Below are positions 57,177 through 64,000 of a stretch of DNA of 64,000 nt, piece by piece (positions within the stretch are counted from its first letter, which is position 1; every line of letters begins with the position of its first letter). The stretch comes from Rhabditophanes sp. KR3021. Lineage: Eukaryota; Nematoda; Chromadorea; Rhabditida; Alloionematidae. The stretch spans positions 2,294,001 through 2,358,000 of the forward strand of contig CAUJLY010000001.1 of NCBI GenBank assembly GCA_963281155.1. The letters are read 5' to 3'. Position numbers and translations under genes: made by a program. The notes under the pieces are model-generated. The model saw nothing but the letters and a program-made list of their open reading frames with translations. It was not told where the DNA came from and searched no databases.

Positions 57177-60140
57177 CTGGTATCTAACAGAATATAACAT
57201 AGAAAGTATGTGTTCATCGTGTAAAAGGAAATTATATTTATAACAATAACTTTTAATGGCCTTGTTTTGGATATCTAGCTAAATTGCAAAATAACTGATT
57301 TACTATTTTTTGATAAAACAAAAATATATTTAATGGAATGAAGAATGCTTTAAATGGAATTTCATACAATCATATAAAAATAATATTAATCATATAATTT
57401 GGATTAAAATACACCGTCGCTACCAAAGTAGTGTTTTTTCTTGATAACAAATGAATGTGGTATAAAGAGGGTGTATAATAACATAAAATGATAGAAATAT
57501 GACAGGAACGAATTGAAAACAAAGCTCCTTATTAATGACGTGTAATACAGGAAAGATAAAAAAAATTAGAGATAGTAGTCTTAATCGAAAACAAGTGAAG
57601 GTCTTAAGTAAACTTTAAAAAAATATCTCATTATTTGACATTCGACTTTGGAGTATATATGTAGTTTATATGAAGGAATGTCTGCAAGCTAAATAGGAAA
57701 GAATATCATAGGTCATGCAATCTAAATATATACACTTCTTATCAATCATTCAAATTGGAAGTAACTAACGTACAAAAGGATGACAATTTTTTAGTTGTGC
57801 AAAATTATATCATTTATTAAGTCACTAATTTACAACTAAATTTGTTAATTAATTATGTTTTAACAAAAATCAAAATTATAGAAGAGAGAGATGTCATCAT
57901 CTTTTGATTCAAAACTAACCAGCTGTAAGATGGTTTATTTGTTAAAAAAAGGTATAGTGGAAAATGTAAAGAAAGATATGTTTTACAATGAATAAGGATG
58001 ATAAATAAAATAAAGTTGTGGATGACCAAATAAAACGAGAATGAACGCGTAGTGGTTTGAGCAAAAGGCAATATCGAGGAGAGGTACATATTGATACTAG
58101 TTGAGTACCTCACATATATTATTTTTTAAGCAAATGACTTTTTTAGAAGAACCAAAGAAAAGAAAACCAGATCTATGGATATATCATATGTTTATGGTCG
58201 AGGAGCACTGACCAACTTATAATAACTTTTTGATTTAATAGTCAATCAAAAGGTGTTTGGGCAGTCGACAAAATTGAATCACTAGTAGAGTAATAACATA
58301 TCAGTCATGTTTAATAAAAAAGAGTTGGAACAAGGTATGTAATAAAAAACCTATCAAAGTGCAATGGTTGCAAGGAGGTATGATGTAGGGGTGATATATT
58401 GGAATGGTATGTTGTAGTAATATTAGCTTATTAATTAGACTTTACTCCTTGATTTTAAAGATGGTATATATAAATGATTGTGTATTTAAATAAAACATCA
58501 ACGAACAACGGTTTATGAAGCCGAGTAACATCAAGCTTAGCGTATTTATAGTAGTAGTTCCTACAATGTATGCATTTATAATTGTTCTGAATGTTGTGTG
58601 TATCAACAAAAATTACAATTAATTGAAAACTGCTTTGAAAGCAACAAACTGAGATTGAATTACAACTGCAATGAAAATCATACGCACACAAACGTCCCAG
58701 CTTTTTGTATTTAAACAATGAGAGGAAACATGAAACTATGAGCCGGGAGACAGTTTTAACACCGAAATCACTTTGATGGCAATTAAATTTTAAACAAATA
58801 CAGCTAATATATTTTGATGAAGGCAAAATGTTATACCAATAAACTAGATTTGCCGAATAATAATTTAAAACAGCAGCTGATACTAATTTTAAGACATGCG
58901 TACATCTGTTGGTGTGATCTTAAATAAAATTACAAACATAACGCATACAAAAAATATGATGATTAATGCTACCCTTATCTGATAGAGGTATAAATAAAAA
59001 ATTTAGGTATCACTATGTTAATGATAAACTCAAGAATAATATATAAAAAAGAAGGTGCTGACCTAATGCAATAAGTGTAATTTGATTAGTTAGGTAATAA
59101 AAAATAATGGTTCGGAAAGATCAAACAAAATGTGTGTAAATATAAATGTATTTAAGGACATATTGTTAGGGTGTTAAAAGGACATAAATATTTAAATATT
59201 ATCGTCATGTTATTGATAAGGTATATAACAATACAGCACTTTTTACAGGATGATTTCAAAAAAATCCTTGTTTAAATGCAAACAACAATATGGTAAGGCC
59301 TTTTTTGTGATCATAAAAAATGTGATTTAAAAGAGATAAATGATTTAGGGATGATTAATATTTATGTCTTGATTTATAAATAACGTTTGCCTTGACTAGA
59401 AGTAGTGTTTGAAAATGCAAGAATAACTACTAACGAATTACAAACAAATCAAGTTATATTGAAAAACGGAAATGGGAATGTTATATAAAATGATTATGTT
59501 CGCGCAAGTCATGATGTCTTGAAAGGAAGTTTGGAAGTTGCTGGCTTTGTTTATGACATTATGTTTGTATCAAATAGTAAAAGTAATTAATGAGATAAAT
59601 TTGACGTTTAATTTAAATTATTTAATATACATCATAATCTCATATCTTTATAAAGAATTGGTCGCATTCTTCTTATTTGTACATTTTATTAACTGTAATT
59701 AATTAATGGCCTTTCTAATGCAAATATTAAATACAATTCATGTTTAATCATTATTCCTGTGTATTAATTTACAACCTTAGAAAATGACATTGATAATATT
59801 AAAATACAATTATATCTAGTCGTTTAATGTAACCACAATTTATGATAATTATACTTGTAAGTTTTATTGCCGAGCGATTAATGTTAAAAAATATAAACAC
59901 ATAATTCATCCGGCATAATTTCCTTGAAAACTACAGAAAAATCCTTGAAAATTATATTTAGAACATAAATTATTTAAAAATAAACAGATACTTAACTTAT
60001 GACATTAAAATTGAAGTCAAGGAACATATTTAGATAATTAAATTTAGCAGAACTCCAAAGATCAACGTTAAATGTTTTTAAAATTATTATGCTATTGAAT
60101 GAGATCATACATGAATAAATATTACTAAAGAGTATTTACA
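57177..60140. other. gene-poor stretch
   Basis: AT-rich with no clear gene. I searched the minus strand for further upstream formin exons and found none. A plus-strand fragment near 59500-59590 (VLKGSLEVAGFVYDI) recalls the C-terminal strand of beta-carbonic anhydrases, but it is too short to call. Confidence 0.45.
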
Positions 60141-60516
60141 TTGTTCATAATTAATAATTTAAATGTATTTATTTACATGATTGCCAATAAAACCATAACT
60201 ATTGAAATAACTAAGGAATATTCGTTTTGTGATTCTAATTGTGTCGTGGTAATTAAAGGTAATGCTCCACCAGGATTCATATTAGTCGCCGAAATTAAAG
60301 TCAATTGTGTTTATCTGCACCCAACCAAATATCCATATCTCGAATTTCCGCCGACATAATTTGATCCGTAACATAAACAATATACTTCCCTAAAGAGGAA
60401 AAAGAATATGTACCCACAATTGGAACCATGATAATATAACTTGAATATGAGTCATCTACAATATCAAGTTTAATATTTGTAGTAAAGTTTGGTGAAATAA
60501 CCTTCCCATTCAGCAT
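60141..60516. other. two overlapping protein-like ORFs, unassigned
   Basis: A plus-strand ORF (60141-60359; NKTITIEITKEYSFCDSNC) and a minus-strand ORF (60301-60516; SYIIMVPIVGTYSFSS) overlap by about 60 bp. Each shows alternating hydrophobic strands as in beta-sandwich domains such as CUB, but neither has a signal peptide or partner exon. Probably relics. Confidence 0.2.
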
Positions 60517-60659
60517 AATTTTTTTGAATCTAATAGTATCCCATAAATTTCAGATACATATTTAATTAAATGGTATATCCGATATTGAATTCGTTCAACT
60601 ATTATTTTGGTCTGGAACATATGTATAAACAAAAAAATAAGTTTCTAAGTAATAAAAAA

Positions 60660-60716
60660 TGCGTCCGTCGGGTCGCCGCGTGGCAGGCGAGCATTCTACC
60701 ACTGAACCATGAACGC
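60660..60716 (-). pseudogene. tRNA-Gly (GCC) relic lacking the T-arm
   Basis: Minus strand: GCGTTC, the D-arm and the anticodon arm with CTGCCAC match tRNA-Gly at 33617 almost base for base, as does the 5' flank TGACAA. About 15 nt holding the T-loop and B-box are deleted, so it cannot be transcribed or fold properly. Confidence 0.88.
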
Positions 60717-61093
60717 TTGTCAGTGTTTTAATTTCCTCTAATTGTTCCCAATTTCTCATAATAGGTTTAAGTGTATTTTCTTATTTAGAACATTTTAAGC
60801 ACTAAAAAATGAAAGATTATTTGGAAATAAACGAGCCAAGAACCTTGTCACATTCCTAGACCAACTTTGTACTTATTTTACTCTCTGTACTCGAGGCAAG
60901 AATATTTTTTCAAAATTCTGTTCCAGCAGTTTAAAAGACACGGTATTTTTAACCCCAAATCATAAAATAGATTTAAAATATCCCTTTACTGGAGGCATTT
61001 ACAAAAATTGCAAAAACTGTCTTTTAGAGTAATTTACGGAATTAATAGTAGGTAAATTATTGCATGAGTAATATTTTATATAAAATCAAGGTT

Positions 61094-61250
61094 TTAGCAG
61101 TTGCATTGATCAACACACTCTGCCTCACATTTTCAAGAACAGCGGCAGGAAACTTTGATCTGGGATCTACAGCTTTTAGGCCAATTACAACCCTCTTTGC
61201 AGTTTCCGCAGCATTCATTATTTGAAGTAAGGTCCGGTTCATACCCCTTC
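61094..61250 (-). pseudogene. metallothionein relic with in-frame TGA
   Basis: A minus-strand frame reads NECCGNCKEGCNWPKSC, SQIKVSCRCS, then TGA (61133-61135), then KCEAECVDQCNC and a stop. Cysteine spacing follows the intact metallothioneins from their CGGCGDNCNC block to the end. The TGA lies at or next to a conserved Cys position, as if TGC or TGT had mutated. The N-terminal MDSCKxNxC segment and promoter are missing. It lies upstream of the tRNA-Gly relic in the same order and similar spacing as metallothionein 2 and tRNA-Gly at 33 kb. Confidence 0.65.
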
Positions 61251-61259
61251 ACCAATCGC

Positions 61260-61907
61260 TGGTGTAACACCGATTACACCGGTTAATACTTTTGTTAACA
61301 TAATACCTTTTTATTGAAAAAATAATTAAACTTTAATTTTGATTGTAAAAATACGATAAAGCATATAACGTTGATGGTAATATTTTTTGGCGATTTATAG
61401 TGAAGACAAGTCTACAGATGGTGACATGAAAGTATTAATTTTGTAGCTTCATACATGCCTCTCTTGACCTCTCAACACGCTTACCCTGAAACATGTTGGA
61501 ACAAGAAGCATGTTATTCTAGCCCAAAACATTTTAAGCTAATTATAATCTATTAGCAATAACATTTTCACTTTAAGATTCTATTATGATCACATTAATCA
61601 TAGGAACAGCTAGGGATATTATTATTGTAATCATTATGCTCTTAATAGGTGACTACGTTTTACTTAATCTCATTTTATATCTTTCATTCTTAATAAAAAT
61701 ATTATACCAAGCTTATCTTTGTGGGTAGAGACCAGTTTATCTAAACATATTTTACTAATTTTGCAAGATAGGGAATAATGTGCAAGTCTTCCAAAAGCCC
61801 ACAAATTACAAATGTGTTTCTTTTGTAAAATTGAAATAACTCGAGCAGTTTGAAAAATTACTCATAGAAACATAACCATCTAAATCCGTTTCATTAATTT
61901 CCAATTC
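61260..61907. other. intergenic
   Basis: No gene seen. Confidence 0.45.
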
Positions 61908-62850
61908 CTAATTATCAAAAATCTTCATCCATTCAATTCTAGCATACAATTCTTTTTTGAATGCAGTTAATGGATCTATAATTGTAGATTGTTGGACTAT
62001 TTTCATATTTTTTAAAGAGTTGATGATTGAATTTAAATTATATTTCAAACCTGTTCTTAAAGTTTTTGATAAAAAATGGCTTAAATCCAAATTATCAAGT
62101 ATGTACATTAAAATCTTTTGTTAAACGAGGATACAATTGACCTCGGTTGATTAATCTTGAACTAAAAAAGGCTGTTGAATTTTGTAAAACTTCCAGAACC
62201 ATTATGATTTCATTCATTTTGTCAGCATCAAAGCCACAGTTTTTAAAAAACATAGATATTTTAGAAGTAATATTGACTGAGCCAGTTGCCTTGATGACTT
62301 TGTGAAATCCAAGTAAAAAACATTTTGATTTAGATTCAAAGAAATACTTTATAACAACAGAAATAATCTGAGTTGTATCTTTTGACCATTCGTCAAAAGC
62401 AATAGAGTAAAAATCGTTGCCAACTTCCTTTTTGATTAAAGTAATATAATTGTCATATTGTTGCTTGATTTCATTTAATAATGTCTTGCGTATAAGTTTG
62501 GTTTTGGTTGCTTCTTTAAAGTATTTGTTTTCTATAATTCTTGATGATGAGTGATTGGAGACAATACATTTTAAAACTGTCATCAATTTTTCTTTTTCGA
62601 TTTTTTCTATATGCTTTCGACAATTATAAACAATTTATAGGGTTTTGCTGGCTGAAGGGAGTTCAAATTTAAACCTTCTTAAATATTTAAATATCTTCTT
62701 GACTATTTGTAACAGTATTGTTGGCGGCGGCTCTTAGTTCTATTAAATTAATCATCTTTTCACTTAATTGAAGATGTTTCTCTAAATGTTGAATCAAGGA
62801 AATATTACTACAACTACTTGATCAATATTTAATTAATAATTTTAATGCCA
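61908..62850 (-). mobile_element. hAT-family transposase relic (BED finger plus catalytic core)
   Basis: Minus-strand frames in family order: a BED-finger-like end (SLIQHLEKHLQLSEKM), then KLMTVLKCIVSNHSSSRIIEN, YFKEATKTKLIRKTLLNEI, IAFDEWSKDTTQIISVV (first catalytic Asp region), CFLLGFHKVIKATGSVNI, and a C-terminal piece with IIDPLTAFKKELYARIE. Stops and frame changes separate the pieces and the C-terminal dimerisation region is incomplete. No terminal inverted repeats or 8-bp target duplications were recognised. The assignment is by motif order. Confidence 0.6.
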
Positions 62851-62928
62851 AGTATAATCTTCAACAATCACTAGTATGCAAATATTTTAATTTAAATTTT
62901 TCAATATTCTTAAACAATGTCCATTCCT

Positions 62929-63974
62929 TCAATAGTTACATTTTTTGTGTTTTAATGTTTGATAAGTTCTTCCAATATTTTCGTCACAGTTAAAATATTC
63001 TTTTTTGATTTGCTCTAGTGAAAATTTGTCGTTTAGTAAGGTTCTAATTTTTTTAATTAACTCTTCTGTGAAATTATCCATTGCATCAGATTTTTTGTCT
63101 ATTACTACAATATTTTCTTTTATTATTGCCGATGAAACAGTCTCATTTTTTATTTTTTCAGATAATTTCGAAACTAAAAATTTGGTTAATTGCGGTGATT
63201 CATATACTTTAGGATTCTTTTCCATATAATCTGTAAGAAACGACTTTGACACTTTCTCATAATTTAGTTTTTGGATAAGTTCTATCCAGTAACAGCTACG
63301 ATTTTTAAAGTCGTATTCTATCCATCTTGTTATAACTTCCAATACATCGTCTTGATCTTTTGATTGAATGAATTTTTGGTCAAACAATTCCATAAATGAT
63401 GATATATCAAAAGAATCAAATGCATTTATCTTGCACAGTTTCTAGATTATATAAATTATGACTAACAATATACACATACCATAAATTCTTTATCAATTAA
63501 AATCCTAGACATTTTGCGACAAAATTCTAACTTAGTGTCTGATGTACTTTCGAATACTATACCTTGGTATAAATAATTTTCATCCTTCGTTATCCAATTG
63601 CTTATCAAATTCTAAAACCATATAATTAAAGTTTTTAAAAATGAATAAAATTTACGTACCTCTATTCCAGATATATTGAAAACTTTCTGAACATTTAAGA
63701 TAGACAAAAAATTATTTGCATTGATAACGAATTTATCTCCCAAAAGAATGTAATCATAGAAAACTTTAAAATCAGTTAGTGTCATATTTGAAATTGGGAA
63801 AATTGTCTCTTCAATATTTTGCAAAAACAATTCCATAAAATAATCGGAATATCCGCAAAGAATAATTCTGGATACTTTAATTTTAGAACCATCGGTAAAG
63901 CAAAGTTGCGCATCAGTAAAAACATCATTATCAACAAAATAATTAAAATTAGGCGTTATTAAACGTGTTGCCAT
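62929..63974 (-). CDS. BTB-BACK domain protein, 319 aa
   Basis: Three exons on the minus strand: 63660-63974, 63480-63611 and 62929-63441, all phase 0. Residues 20-105 form a BTB/POZ domain (DAQLCFTDGSKIKVSRIILCGYSDYFMELF ... FYDYILLGDKFVINANNFLSIL). The following 100 residues match a BACK domain (FDSFDISSFMELFDQKFI, VLEVITRWIEYD). No kelch repeats or MATH domain follow; the C-terminus is a lysine-rich helix. Such proteins usually recruit substrates to CUL3 ubiquitin ligases. It starts only 26 bp from the window edge, so its promoter is not visible. Confidence 0.85.
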
Positions 63975-64000
63975 TATATCTAAATAATCAATTATTTAAA

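Noticed and set aside
57853..58826. ORFs of 86 and 123 codons on the minus strand in the gene-poor region
   Set aside because: No domain, signal or splice pattern; composition like the surrounding AT-rich DNA. Considered as upstream formin exons and dismissed.
59500..59590. Fragment resembling the C-terminus of beta-carbonic anhydrase
   Set aside because: Fewer than 20 matching residues, with stops on both sides and no zinc-ligand motifs found upstream.
1..64000. CRISPR arrays, prokaryotic operons, phage or plasmid features
   Set aside because: None seen; introns, eukaryotic tRNAs and nematode gene families exclude a prokaryotic source. No regular spaced repeats were found apart from the FH1 coding repeat.

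Overview
The window reads as nuclear DNA of a nematode. It is AT-rich. Introns are short (mostly 40-60 bp, GTAAGT...TTTTAG), tRNA genes are scattered singly, and TATA boxes often sit 30-80 bp before the ATG. The gene content is also nematode-like: Srx- and Srg-like chemoreceptors, a supplementary-type nuclear hormone receptor, ShK-domain secreted proteins, an i-type lysozyme, a 16-cysteine thaumatin-like protein, metallothioneins ending CKCANCxC (as in C. elegans MTL-1), a short phosphoglycerate dehydrogenase and a DD37D mariner. I do not name a species. Exon limits were built by hand from splice sites and reading phase.

Layout. 0-9 kb: two orphan secretory proteins, a possible 36-residue secreted peptide, tRNA-Thr, relics of a Ulp1-type protease and perhaps a desaturase, and a Thr-rich double-ShK protein. 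11.6-12.4 kb: a nine-exon gene whose seven internal exons are only 9-27 nt. 12.6-25 kb: tRNA-His, tRNA-Ala, an orphan 631-residue protein, an Srg-like receptor with a broken receptor after it, a divergent Snf7/CHMP4-like ESCRT-III gene, a truncated cytochrome P450, a single-pass membrane protein, intron-containing tRNA-Tyr, a thaumatin-like gene and an intronless 7TM gene. 26.7-29.9 kb: phosphoserine aminotransferase and 3-phosphoglycerate dehydrogenase, two steps of serine synthesis, in tandem. 31.8-34.4 kb: two metallothionein genes with matching heat-shock-element/TATA promoters, tRNA-Gly, and an inverted chimeric third copy. 35-44 kb: i-type lysozyme, two tandem Old Yellow Enzyme-like genes, a nuclear receptor converging on them, a five-exon 7TM gene and a small secreted protein. 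45-52 kb: tRNA-Val and tRNA-Val-like relics, an ALY/REF-like relic, Srx- and Srg-like receptors and a dead aspartic protease. 52.4-57.2 kb: a formin with a mariner just upstream. 60.6-64 kb: a decayed inverted metallothionein plus tRNA-Gly block, a hAT relic and a BTB-BACK gene.

Functionally this is an environmental-interface neighbourhood: metal and heat response, antimicrobial and secreted proteins, redox detoxification and chemosensation, with a few housekeeping genes (serine synthesis, ESCRT-III-like, formin, tRNAs) between. The most unusual item is the microexon gene at 11651-12439. All its introns are phase 2 and every internal exon is a multiple of three, so any internal exon could be skipped without breaking frame. 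Many relics (protease, P450, metallothionein, tRNA, receptor) point to rapid gene turnover.
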